Assembly (NCBI RefSeq): GCF_900114495.1
Contig: NZ_FOZI01000001.1
Span: 391,469 to 455,468, forward strand
Direction of reading: 5' to 3'
Source: Dyella sp. OK004
GTDB lineage: Bacteria > Pseudomonadota > Gammaproteobacteria > Xanthomonadales > Rhodanobacteraceae
DNA: 64,000 nucleotides
Position numbers and translations under genes: made by a program. Shown here piece after piece: positions 40,300 through 51,228 of this stretch (its first letter is position 1; every line of letters begins with the position of its first letter). The notes beneath the pieces are model-generated. The model was not told the origin of the DNA. It did no database searches and worked only from the letters and a program-made list of their open reading frames with translations.

Positions 40300-40749
40300 A
40301 TGACCAGCAAACCCGCGTCAGCACTACACCTGCGCGACCTCGCGCGGCTTCGTCGCGTCCGCGACCGGATTGATCGGGAGTATGCGCAGCCGCTGGATGT
40401 TGAGGCGCTTGCCCGTGGTGTGCATATGTCGGCTGGGCATCTCAGCCGCGAGTTCCGGAGCGCTTACGGCGAGTCGCCGTATTCCTATTTGATGACGCGG
40501 CGTATCGAGCGGGCGATGGCGCTGTTGCGGCGTGGCGACCTCAACGTTACCGAGGTCTGTTTCACGGTGGGCTGTTCGTCGCTGGGTACTTTCAGTACAC
40601 GCTTTACTGAGCTAGTCGGTGTGCCACCCAGTGTGTATCGGCGCGAGGCGGGGCTCGCGACGGCGGGGATGCCTTCGTGTGTGGCGAAGCAGGTCACTAA
40701 ACCGATCAGGAATCGAGAAGCGCCGGCCACGGAGCCGGAAATAGACTGA
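40300..40749 (+). CDS. Short AraC-family transcriptional regulator
   Basis: A 149-aa protein that is essentially only the AraC DNA-binding domain. The first helix-turn-helix is PLDVEALARGVHMSAGHLSR (about 30-49), and the second is MALLRRGDLNVTEVCFTVGC, ending GVPPSVYRRE. There is no sensor domain. The frame is open upstream to 40072, but that sequence is repeat copy B. No clear Shine-Dalgarno is seen. It is immediately followed by a VOC-fold gene, a pairing often seen in proteobacteria and actinobacteria. Confidence 0.8.
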   Translation: MTSKPASALHLRDLARLRRVRDRIDREYAQPLDVEALARGVHMSAGHLSREFRSAYGESPYSYLMTRRIERAMALLRRGDLNVTEVCFTVGCSSLGTFSTRFTELVGVPPSVYRREAGLATAGMPSCVAKQVTKPIRNREAPATEPEID

Positions 40750-40784
40750 GCGCCATGGATTTGACCACCACTGAGAGAGACGCC

Positions 40785-41195
40785 ATGAACCTCACCATTC
40801 ACTCAAGCTTCCTTCCGCAGAACGACCCTGACGCCGCCCTGGCCTTCTATCGCGACACCCTCGGCTTCGAGGTCCGCAACGACGTCGGCTATGGCGGCAA
40901 GCGCTGGATCACGGTCGGGCCGACGGGTCAGCCCGGCACCTCCATCGTCCTGTATCCGCCGGACGCCAGCCCTGGTGTCACCGATGACGAGCGACGCACC
41001 ATCGCCGAGATGATGGCCAAGGGCACTTTCGGCATTCTCTTGCTGGCCACCAAGGAACTCGAAAGCACCTTCGAGCGGCTGCAGGCCCGCGACGCCGACA
41101 TCGTGCAAGAACCTACCGACCAGCCGTATGGGGTTCGCGACTGCGCCGTGCGCGATCCCGCGGGCAACATGATCCGCATCCAACAGCTGCGCTGA
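40785..41195 (+). CDS. VOC-superfamily (glyoxalase/bleomycin-resistance-like) protein
   Basis: A 136-aa protein of the vicinal oxygen chelate fold, with two beta-alpha-beta-beta-beta modules. It shows FLPQNDPDAALAFYRDTLGF at the start and the closing DPAGNMIRIQQ. Metal-binding His/Glu residues of true glyoxalase I are not obvious. Its function may be a lyase, dioxygenase or drug-binding protein. ATG at 40785 is preceded by GAGAGA; ATG at 40755 would add ten residues. It lies 36 bp after the AraC gene and 23 bp before the UvrA-like gene, so probably one operon. Confidence 0.8.
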   Translation: MNLTIHSSFLPQNDPDAALAFYRDTLGFEVRNDVGYGGKRWITVGPTGQPGTSIVLYPPDASPGVTDDERRTIAEMMAKGTFGILLLATKELESTFERLQARDADIVQEPTDQPYGVRDCAVRDPAGNMIRIQQLR

Positions 41196-41218
41196 ACCAT
41201 TCGACGGTCGGAGACACG

Positions 41219-43663
<2,445 letters not shown>

Positions 43664-43974
43664 GACGAACACGCTAGTCGGTGTCGACTTGTAAGTGATG
43701 AGGGGCTCGCTTTCCCTTCCTCTCTGGAGCGAAGGGTAGGCGCCCGGCACAACGTTGCCGGGCGCCGCGCTCGCTCCTTGAGCCAATTGAAGACCAGCGC
43801 CCTCCCGGCACCCCGGAAGCACCCTAACCCCCTGAAATTACTGCATTGCAGCAAATGATATCGATATCTTGATATCGATATCATTTGCTGCGAAGCTCCG
43901 CCCCGACCAGCCACCGGACGCTCCTGCGGTACGCCGCGAGCCACCGAACAATCACAAGAAACACTGGGGAGCGC
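43664..43974. other. Intergenic region before the GH65 fusion gene
   Basis: It holds a GGCGCCCGGCA/TGCCGGGCGCC hairpin (43739-43766), a likely end-of-transcript structure for the UvrA-like gene without a T-run. A striking AT-rich 44-bp inverted repeat (43848-43891) and a GGGGAG ribosome site for the next gene follow. Confidence 0.6.
43848..43891. promoter_or_regulatory. 44-bp perfect inverted repeat with two LacI-type operator cores
   Basis: Two 21-bp perfectly complementary arms (43848-43868 and 43871-43891) are separated by only TT. Each arm contains GATATCGATATC, so the element carries two copies of TGATATCGATATC with a central CG, 14 bp apart, like LacI-family sites. It lies 84 bp before the GH65 fusion gene. 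It is AT-rich against GC-rich surroundings. Regulatory role inferred. Confidence 0.7.
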
Positions 43975-46900
43975 ATGTTGGATCACCACGAGACGGGGTC
44001 GGCCGCCGCTGCACCTGTGCCCTACGACGGCGCATCGACCGATCCCTGGGTGCTGACCCGTGATGGCACCGATCCCGCGGGCTTTGCCCAGGACGAGAGT
44101 CTGTTCGCGCTGGCTAACGGTGCGCTGGGGGTACGTGGCGGTCTCGAGGAGGGCGAAAGCCCCAGTCAGGCGAGCTTCCTGTCGGCAGCGTGGGAACGCA
44201 CGCCGATCGAGTATCACGAGCGCTTCCCCGGCTTTGCCGCGCATACCGACACACGCATTCCCGTCGCCGACGCCACGCGCATCCAGCTACGGCTAGGCGA
44301 TACGCCAGTGCGGCTGAGCGAAGGGGAATGGCTGGCATTCGAACGCGCACTGGATCTGCGCGCTGGCTGCTATCGCCGCCGACTGCACTGGCGTTCGCCG
44401 TCAGGTGCAACGCTGGAGATCGAAGCGGAGCGCATCGTAAGCCTGGAGGAACCGGGGCTGTTGGCGCTGCGCTACCGGGTGCGCTCGGTGGATTACCACG
44501 GGCCGATCACCCTGGAGTCCTCGATCAGCACGGCGCGCGATGCGGCCGAGCAAGGTGCCGATCCGCGCATTGGCACTCGCCTCGACGGCGGGCTGCATAC
44601 GGCCGACGCCGGTGCGGATGAAGCCGTGGCCTGGGTGCGTCAGCACACCACGCACAGCGGTATCCGCCTGGCCTGCGCGCAGAGTCATCGCGTGCAGGAC
44701 GACAGTCTCGACTTCCATTTCGCCAACCTCGCCCAGCATGGCGTGGTGCAGACCTATACCGGCGTGCTCACTCCCGGCACGGCGGTGACGATTGAGAAGT
44801 ACGTCGCCTACGCATGGACCCAGCCGAACAGCCGCGACGCAGATGCCTCGCTTCTTGCCCGCGCGCAAGCCTGCCTGCAGCGCGCCGCCAGCCTCGGCTA
44901 TGCCACCCTGCTCGAACGCCAGACGCAAGCACTGGCCACGCTATGGCGCGACGCTGATCTTGCGATCGACGGCGACCCGCGTACCGAGCAGGCGCTGCGT
45001 TTCAACCTATTCCATCTCTTCCAGTCCAGCAGCCGCGACGGCCATAGCAGCACTGCCGCCAAAGGCCTTACCGGCGAAGGCTACGAAGGCCACTATTTCT
45101 GGGACGCCGAAGCTTTCATGCTGCCGGTGCTGGCGACTCTGACGCCGGACCTGGCGCGCGGCATGTTGCTATACCGCTATCGCACACTCGACCGCTCGCG
45201 CCTGCATGCGCGCGAGCTCAATCACGCCAGCGGCGCACTGTTCGCCTGGCGCACCATCAGCGGCGACGAGTGCTCGGCTTACTACCCCGGCGGTTCGGCG
45301 CAGTACCACATCAACGCGGCAGTAGCGTGGGCGATCCGCCTGTATGTGGACGCCAGCGGCGATCACGATTTCATGCGCGATCACGGCGCCGAGATGCTGT
45401 TCGAAACCGCGCGCATTTGGCTCGATATCGGCCACTTCAATGCACGGCGCGGCGACGCCTTCTGCATTCATGAAGTGACCGGCCCGGACGAATACTCCGC
45501 CCTGGTCGACAACAACCACTACACCAATCGCATGGCGCAGCGGCATCTGCGCGATGCGGCGGCAACCGCGGTGTGGATGGCCGGCGCGGCGCCGATGGAA
45601 TACGCCGCGCTGTGCGCGCGCATCGGCCTGGGTGAGCACGAGGTTGCCGCATGGCGGCGCGCCGCCGACGCGATGTATCTGCCCGTCGATCAGCAGCTCG
45701 GCATCTTTCCGCAGGACGACGGCTTTCTCGATAAGCCGCGCCTGCCCGACCACCTCACCGCGCAAAGCAGCGACGAACACAAGCGCCCGCTGCTGCTGCG
45801 CCTGCATCCACTGAGCATCTATCGCCATCAGGTGTGCAAGCAGGCCGATACCCTGCTCGCCCTGATGTTGGCCGGCGACGATGTGGACCGTGCAGCCAAG
45901 CGGCGCAATTTCGACTACTACGAAAGCGTCACCGTGCATGACTCCACGCTGTCGGCGTCCACCTTCGGCGTGATCGCTGCCGAAGTGGGCCAGGCTGACA
46001 AGGCATATCGATATTTCCAGGACAGTCTGCGCGTGGATCTGGACGACTCGCACGGCAACGCCGCGCACGGCATCCATATGGCCGCCATGGCCGGTAGCTG
46101 GCTGGGCATGAGCTGGGGTTTCGGCGGCCTGCGCGTGATCGACGGTCAACCATCGCTCGCACCGCGACTGCCGGCCGCATGGAACAGTTACCGCTTCGGC
46201 CTGCGCTGGCGCGATGCGCAATTGCGCGTGGAGGTGCGCGCCGATGGCGTGCGTTACACCCTGCTGCACGGCGATGCATTGCACTTCCATCACGATGGCC
46301 GCAAGCAATACCTACGCGCCGGCCAAACGCTGCACTTGCCGCGCGCTGATGCGATCCCGAACCGTCGCGCGCCGCTGCCGGCGCTGCAAGCAGTGATCTT
46401 CGATCTCGATGGCGTCATCGCCAACACGGCCGTAGTGCACGACGCCGCGTGGCGCAAGCTCGCCGCCGAGATCGATCTGCCGTTCGACCGCCACCTCGGC
46501 GAACGCCTGAAAGGCGTGGACCGCCTCGGCTCGCTGGAAATTCTGCTGGAAGGCGCGGACCGCGCGTACTCGCAGCAGGAAAAGCTCGCGCTCAGCGATC
46601 GCAAGAACGACTACTACCGCGAACAGATCGAGCGCTTCGGGCCCGAGCAATTGCTGCCCGGCGCCTACGAAGCCATCGCCTCGGTGCGCGCCGCCGGCCT
46701 CAAGATCGGCCTGGCATCCGCCAGCCGCAACGCGCCGCTGCTGCTGGAACGCATGGGCATCGCTGGCCTGTTCGACTACATCGTGGACGCCGCGAACGTC
46801 CAGCGCTCCAAGCCCGACCCGGAGATTTTCCTGGCCGCCGCCGCCGGACTCGGCGTGCCGCCGGCCGCCTGCCTCGGCGTGGAAGACGCCGCCGCGGGCA

Positions 46901-47076
46901 TCGCCAGTATCCACGCCGCCGGCATGGCCGCCGTCGGTATCGGCCAGCCGGCAGCACTGGCGCAGGCCGAAACGGTGTTGACCGGCCTGGACGCTTTCCG
47001 TATCGACGATTTCATCAGCAGTGAAGAACCGTGGTTGGCCGTCGCAGGGGACGTGGCCAGCCATATCACCACATAA
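43975..47076 (+). CDS. GH65 disaccharide phosphorylase fused to beta-phosphoglucomutase
   Basis: A 1033-aa cytoplasmic fusion. Residues 1-330 form the GH65 N-terminal sandwich (ESLFALANGALGVRGGLEEG), about 340-715 the (alpha/alpha)6 barrel with HEVTGPDEYSALVDNNHYTN (499-518) holding the general-acid Glu, and HDSTLS (655-660) the phosphate-binding loop of phosphorylases. Residues 803-1020 form a HAD domain with the nucleophile pair Asp810/Asp812 (FDLDG), SASRNAPLLLERMG and RSKPDPEIF. GH65 phosphorylases release beta-glucose-1-phosphate and beta-PGM turns this into glucose-6-phosphate, so the fusion joins consecutive steps. The sugar (maltose, trehalose, kojibiose or nigerose) is not decided. 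The ATG at 43975 has GGGGAG upstream. Confidence 0.9.
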   Translation: MLDHHETGSAAAAPVPYDGASTDPWVLTRDGTDPAGFAQDESLFALANGALGVRGGLEEGESPSQASFLSAAWERTPIEYHERFPGFAAHTDTRIPVADATRIQLRLGDTPVRLSEGEWLAFERALDLRAGCYRRRLHWRSPSGATLEIEAERIVSLEEPGLLALRYRVRSVDYHGPITLESSISTARDAAEQGADPRIGTRLDGGLHTADAGADEAVAWVRQHTTHSGIRLACAQSHRVQDDSLDFHFANLAQHGVVQTYTGVLTPGTAVTIEKYVAYAWTQPNSRDADASLLARAQACLQRAASLGYATLLERQTQALATLWRDADLAIDGDPRTEQALRFNLFHLFQSSSRDGHSSTAAKGLTGEGYEGHYFWDAEAFMLPVLATLTPDLARGMLLYRYRTLDRSRLHARELNHASGALFAWRTISGDECSAYYPGGSAQYHINAAVAWAIRLYVDASGDHDFMRDHGAEMLFETARIWLDIGHFNARRGDAFCIHEVTGPDEYSALVDNNHYTNRMAQRHLRDAAATAVWMAGAAPMEYAALCARIGLGEHEVAAWRRAADAMYLPVDQQLGIFPQDDGFLDKPRLPDHLTAQSSDEHKRPLLLRLHPLSIYRHQVCKQADTLLALMLAGDDVDRAAKRRNFDYYESVTVHDSTLSASTFGVIAAEVGQADKAYRYFQDSLRVDLDDSHGNAAHGIHMAAMAGSWLGMSWGFGGLRVIDGQPSLAPRLPAAWNSYRFGLRWRDAQLRVEVRADGVRYTLLHGDALHFHHDGRKQYLRAGQTLHLPRADAIPNRRAPLPALQAVIFDLDGVIANTAVVHDAAWRKLAAEIDLPFDRHLGERLKGVDRLGSLEILLEGADRAYSQQEKLALSDRKNDYYREQIERFGPEQLLPGAYEAIASVRAAGLKIGLASASRNAPLLLERMGIAGLFDYIVDAANVQRSKPDPEIFLAAAAGLGVPPAACLGVEDAAAGIASIHAAGMAAVGIGQPAALAQAETVLTGLDAFRIDDFISSEEPWLAVAGDVASHITT

Positions 47077-47108
47077 AAGCCCGATTCCAAGGGTGGGGAG
47101 GTACGACC

Positions 47109-49649
47109 ATGAGTAGTCAAGGCTTCACTCGACAGTTGTTGGCCGCGGCGATCGTCACCGCGCTCACGCTAGGCCCGGTCTATGCGCAGGACAGCGCGCA
47201 GACACCGCCGCCAGCCAACGCACAGAACAACGCACAGCCGGACCAGAAGGCACCCAAGGCACCGCCGAAAACACTGGAACAAGTGGTAGTCACCGGCGCG
47301 GCCAACGTGGGCGGCATAAAGAAGATCGATGCCAGCTACTCGATCACCGCCGCCACCGCGGAGCAGATCAAGGAAGCCAACCCGAAGAGCACCGCGGATC
47401 TGCTGAAGATCTCGCCCGGCCTGTGGCCCGAATCCACTGGCGGCCAGACTGGCGCCAACATCGAGATCGCCGGCTTCCCCGGTGGCGGCGACGCGCCCTA
47501 CTTCACCACCCAGCTGATGGGCTCGCCGCTCTACGGCATGCCGACGCTGTCGTTCTTCGAGCAGACGTCCATGTTCCGACTCGACGACACCATCGAGCGC
47601 GTGGAAATTCTGCAGGGCGGTCCGTCGGTGGTATTCGGCGACGGTCAGGTCGGCGCCACCGCCAATTTCATGTTGAAGCAGGGCACCGCCAAGCCATCCG
47701 GCAGCATCGGCCTTACTTACGGCAATGAAGGTCTGTGGCGCGGCGACGGCTTCCTCGGCTTCAAGGTCGCCGACAACTGGTTCGGTAGCGTCGGTGGTTT
47801 CTGGCGCAAGTCGGACGGCGTGCGCAGCCCGCAGTTCAGCGCGGACAAGGGCGGCCAGTTCACCGCCACGCTGTCGCACACCATGGATAACGGCTCGTTG
47901 ATGCTGTACGCGCGCGTGCTCAACGACCGCAACCAGTTCATCACGCCGATCCCGCTGATTCAGCACGGCAGTGACCAGTTCTCGGCCTATCCCGGCTTCG
48001 ATCCGCTCACCGACACGTACTACAGCAAGTACATCCAGCACGTGAACCTGCCCGGCTATCCCGGCGGCGGCACTAGCGCCAACCTGGCCAACGGCCGCGG
48101 CGCGAAGATGAACTTCTTCGGCGGCAACTTCGACTACGACCTGAGCGGCGGCTGGAGCATCTCTGACAAGTTCCTGCTCAACCAGGGCGACATGGATACG
48201 AACGCGCTGTTCTCTGGTTCGAATCCGGACACGCTCAACAACATGCTCTATAACACCTCGACCGACCTTGGCGGGCTGGGCCTGCCAGCCCAGGGCATAC
48301 CGGTCGGGTCGGCCACGGCGACCTACGTCAATGGTGGCGGCGTCGTTGATCCGAACCAGAGTGTGATCCATCAGGGCTGGTGGTACATCCACAAGCACCT
48401 GAAGAACATGAACAACGACTTCCGCCTCAGCAAGGAAATATTCGAAGGCAATACGCTGACCGCAGGCGTGTATCTCGCGCACTACACCATGAACGACAAG
48501 TGGGCGCTGGGTAATCAGATGCTGATGACCAATACGCCCAATGCGCGGCCGATCCAGGTCGTCGGCAACGGCAAGGCCGTTACTGACTACCAGGGCTTCC
48601 TTGACTACGGCGCGTACAACATCGCGCAGAACGGCAAATCGACCAACAAGGCGTTCTACCTGTCCGACTCCTGGCGCGTCGGCCCCTGGCTGTTCGACGC
48701 CTCCGCGCGCGTCGAGAACCAGGATTCGACGTTGAACGTGTGCAACCTCCACAACGTCGACCTGGATGGCAATCCGAACACGCTGTACGACAACAAGACG
48801 CCGGTATGCGACGGCACCTTCGCCACCACCAAGTACGACAAGACCCATACCTCGTGGACCGTCGGCGCGAACTACGAGCTCGCTGACAACATGAGCGTGT
48901 ACGGCCGCGTCAACAAGGGCGTGCATTTCGGCGACTTCGACAACGCGCTGCGCGGCAATACCACCGGCAACACGCCGCCGCTGCAGAAGGTGCAGAACTT
49001 CGAGGCGGGCTTCAAATACCAGTCGCAGCTGGTCTACGCCGACATCACCATCTACCACCGCCAGTTCAGCGGCCTGCCGTACCAGCCCACCAATGCCGCC
49101 GGCGCCCCCAATGGAAGCCAGCTGCTGTACGGCTCGGACTCCAAGGGCATCAACCTGAGCGGCGCGGTGATGCCGATCGACAACCTGAAAGTGCAGGTGG
49201 TCGCCAACTATCTCGACGGCCACTACTCGCATTACTCAGCCTGCATCCCTTACGTCAACCAGGTGGTCGGCAACGGCTGTGCCTTCATCAACGGCAAGCA
49301 GCTGCAGCGCCAGCCGAAGTTCCGCTACATGCTGATGCCGAGCTACCGCTTCCTGTTCCCATGGGGCGACATCACGGCCTTTGTCACCTACACCCACGTC
49401 GGTCCGCATACCCAGGACCAGTCGGCCTTGCAGCAGCTGGGCTCGTATAACACCTGGGATTTCGGCATCGTGGCGAATGTGGAACAGAACTGGGAACTGC
49501 GCCTGCAGGGCACCAATATCACCAACGAACTGGGCCTGACCGAGAGCAACTCGCGCATCTTCGGTTCCGCGGCCGGTTCGAGTGGCGTGATCCTGGCCCG
49601 CCCGCTGGAGGGACGTGAAGTCAATTTCCAGGTGAAGTACAAGTTCTAA
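47109..49649 (+). CDS. TonB-dependent outer-membrane receptor, probable oligosaccharide uptake
   Basis: An 846-aa receptor with a signal peptide (about 1-26, ending VYA-QDS) and a Gln/Pro/Ala-rich linker. The TonB-box-like TLEQVVVTGA is followed by a plug domain (STADLLKISPGLWPES, DTIERVEILQGGPSVVFGDG). The barrel ends in the expected aromatic residue (NFQVKYKF). GGGAGG lies 7 bp before the ATG. Location between a GH65 phosphorylase and a sugar transporter suggests alpha-glucoside import, but iron-chelate receptors share the fold, so substrate is contextual. Confidence 0.88.
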   Translation: MSSQGFTRQLLAAAIVTALTLGPVYAQDSAQTPPPANAQNNAQPDQKAPKAPPKTLEQVVVTGAANVGGIKKIDASYSITAATAEQIKEANPKSTADLLKISPGLWPESTGGQTGANIEIAGFPGGGDAPYFTTQLMGSPLYGMPTLSFFEQTSMFRLDDTIERVEILQGGPSVVFGDGQVGATANFMLKQGTAKPSGSIGLTYGNEGLWRGDGFLGFKVADNWFGSVGGFWRKSDGVRSPQFSADKGGQFTATLSHTMDNGSLMLYARVLNDRNQFITPIPLIQHGSDQFSAYPGFDPLTDTYYSKYIQHVNLPGYPGGGTSANLANGRGAKMNFFGGNFDYDLSGGWSISDKFLLNQGDMDTNALFSGSNPDTLNNMLYNTSTDLGGLGLPAQGIPVGSATATYVNGGGVVDPNQSVIHQGWWYIHKHLKNMNNDFRLSKEIFEGNTLTAGVYLAHYTMNDKWALGNQMLMTNTPNARPIQVVGNGKAVTDYQGFLDYGAYNIAQNGKSTNKAFYLSDSWRVGPWLFDASARVENQDSTLNVCNLHNVDLDGNPNTLYDNKTPVCDGTFATTKYDKTHTSWTVGANYELADNMSVYGRVNKGVHFGDFDNALRGNTTGNTPPLQKVQNFEAGFKYQSQLVYADITIYHRQFSGLPYQPTNAAGAPNGSQLLYGSDSKGINLSGAVMPIDNLKVQVVANYLDGHYSHYSACIPYVNQVVGNGCAFINGKQLQRQPKFRYMLMPSYRFLFPWGDITAFVTYTHVGPHTQDQSALQQLGSYNTWDFGIVANVEQNWELRLQGTNITNELGLTESNSRIFGSAAGSSGVILARPLEGREVNFQVKYKF

Positions 49650-49905
49650 GCAATCGCTCGACGCTCCCTCCCCTGCGTGCAGCAGGGGAGGACTGGGGTG
49701 GGGTGAAGCCCTCAAGTGTGCAGCGCTATCCCAAGGGCTTACCCCCTCCCAACCTCCCCCTGCGAGCAGGGGGAGGAGCTATAGATGGCTCCGATGGATT
49801 GATTTCAGGTTCGCCGTTCGCGGCGGATGGCCCGGATCGCGGTACTCCCCTCACGATCCGGGCCATGTTTTTGACCACCATGCTCGACCGACCGCAGAGA
49901 CACCC
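49650..49905. repeat. Two CTCCCCTGC-type hairpins between receptor and MFS gene
   Basis: TCCCCTGC/GCAGGGGA (49669-49689) and CCTCCCCCTGC/GCAGGGGGAGG (49753-49776) are hairpins of the module 1 family, without modules 2 and 3. No gene lies here. Confidence 0.65.
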
Positions 49906-51171
49906 ATGACCCGTTTCCGCATGATCGCCGCGCTGTCCCTCATCTACATCGTGTTCGCGATCCTGCTCAACAGCGTGGGCACGGTGATCCTGCAGTCGAT
50001 CCACACCTTCGGCATCGACAAGCCGCAGGCGAGCCTGCTGGAGTTCTTCAAGGATCTGCCGATCGCGATCACCTCGTTCCTGGTCGCCTCGTTCCTGCCG
50101 CTGATCGGCTATCGGCGCGCGATGATGATCGCACTCGCCATCGTCGGCTGCGCCTGTGCACTGATGCCGCTCTACCCCAATTTCCATACCACTGAGCTGC
50201 TGTTTACCTGCGTCGGCATTGCCTTCGCCCTGACCAAGGTCTCGGTGTATTCCTCGATCGGCCTGCTCACAACAAACAAGACCGAGCACAGCCGGCTGAC
50301 CAACACCATCGAGGGCCTCTTCATGTTCGGCGTGCTGATCAGCGGCTGGCTGTTCAGCGCCTTCATCGATCATGCCGAGCCGGCCAATCCGATATGGTTC
50401 CGCGTGTACTGGGTCCTCGCCGTACTATGCGTGCTGGTCTTCGTGCTGCTCTCCACCACCCGGCTCGACGAGTCCGCCGCGCACAGCGCGCGCACCGACT
50501 CGCTGGGCGGCTCGGTGGCCGCGATGATGCGGCTGCTGATGCGCCCGCTGGTCTACGTGTTCCTGATCTCGGCCTTCCTCTATGTGCTGATCGAACAGAG
50601 CTTCGGCACCTGGCTGCCGACCTTCAACAACGAGATCCTCAAGCTGCCGAATGCGATGAGCATCCAGGTCGCCAGCATCCTGGCCGGCACCACCGCCATC
50701 GGCCGCATCGCTGCCGGCCAGGTGCTGCGCCGCATGCACTGGCACACGCTGCTGAATATCTGCGTGATCGGCATGGGTCTGCTGGTGGTCATCGCGCTGC
50801 CGTTGGCGCAGCACACCGTGGCCCGCCCCGACGTGGGCTGGCTCAATGCGCCACTGGCCGCCTATCTGTTGCCGCTGATCGGCTTGCTGATGGCGCCGAT
50901 CTATCCGGTGATCAACTCCGTCGCACTCAGCTCGTTGCCCAAGCCGATGCATGCGGCGATGACCGGACTAATTGTGATCTTCTCCGCGCTGGGCGGCACG
51001 CTGGGATCGCGCATCACCGCCGTGGTGTTTTCCAGCTTCGGCGGCATTCACGCCTTCTATTTTTCGCTGGTGCCGATGACCCTGGTGCTGATCGCGCTGT
51101 TCTTCTTCAAGCGCGAAGCCGACCGCGCCAACGCGGTGGCGCCAGCCACCGTCGACCTGGCCGCGGAGTAA
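49906..51171 (+). CDS. MFS sugar transporter
   Basis: A 421-aa inner-membrane permease with about twelve hydrophobic segments. It resembles the FucP/glucose-galactose branch of the major facilitator superfamily rather than drug efflux pumps. PIYPVINSVALSSLPKPMHAA and FFKDLPIAITSFLVASFLPLIGYR are recognisable. A charged central loop lies near residues 195-215. Its place in the locus suggests it carries the product of periplasmic hydrolysis, or the intact disaccharide, to the cytoplasmic phosphorylase. Confidence 0.85.
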   Translation: MTRFRMIAALSLIYIVFAILLNSVGTVILQSIHTFGIDKPQASLLEFFKDLPIAITSFLVASFLPLIGYRRAMMIALAIVGCACALMPLYPNFHTTELLFTCVGIAFALTKVSVYSSIGLLTTNKTEHSRLTNTIEGLFMFGVLISGWLFSAFIDHAEPANPIWFRVYWVLAVLCVLVFVLLSTTRLDESAAHSARTDSLGGSVAAMMRLLMRPLVYVFLISAFLYVLIEQSFGTWLPTFNNEILKLPNAMSIQVASILAGTTAIGRIAAGQVLRRMHWHTLLNICVIGMGLLVVIALPLAQHTVARPDVGWLNAPLAAYLLPLIGLLMAPIYPVINSVALSSLPKPMHAAMTGLIVIFSALGGTLGSRITAVVFSSFGGIHAFYFSLVPMTLVLIALFFFKREADRANAVAPATVDLAAE

Positions 51172-51228
51172 ACCGCGCGCCGTCATAGCGCTACCTACAA
51201 ACCAGTTCGGGCAAACAAGGAACTACTG

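Noticed and set aside
43739-43766. GC hairpin after the UvrA-like gene as an intrinsic terminator
   Set aside because: An 11-bp stem is clear, but no T-run follows, so I list it only as part of the intergenic region.
47169-49232. A 687-codon open frame antisense to the TonB-dependent receptor gene
   Set aside because: It is the complement of a high-GC coding sequence with Ala/Val/Arg/His-rich composition. No family motif or ribosome site is seen, and the sense strand encodes a complete, motif-bearing receptor.
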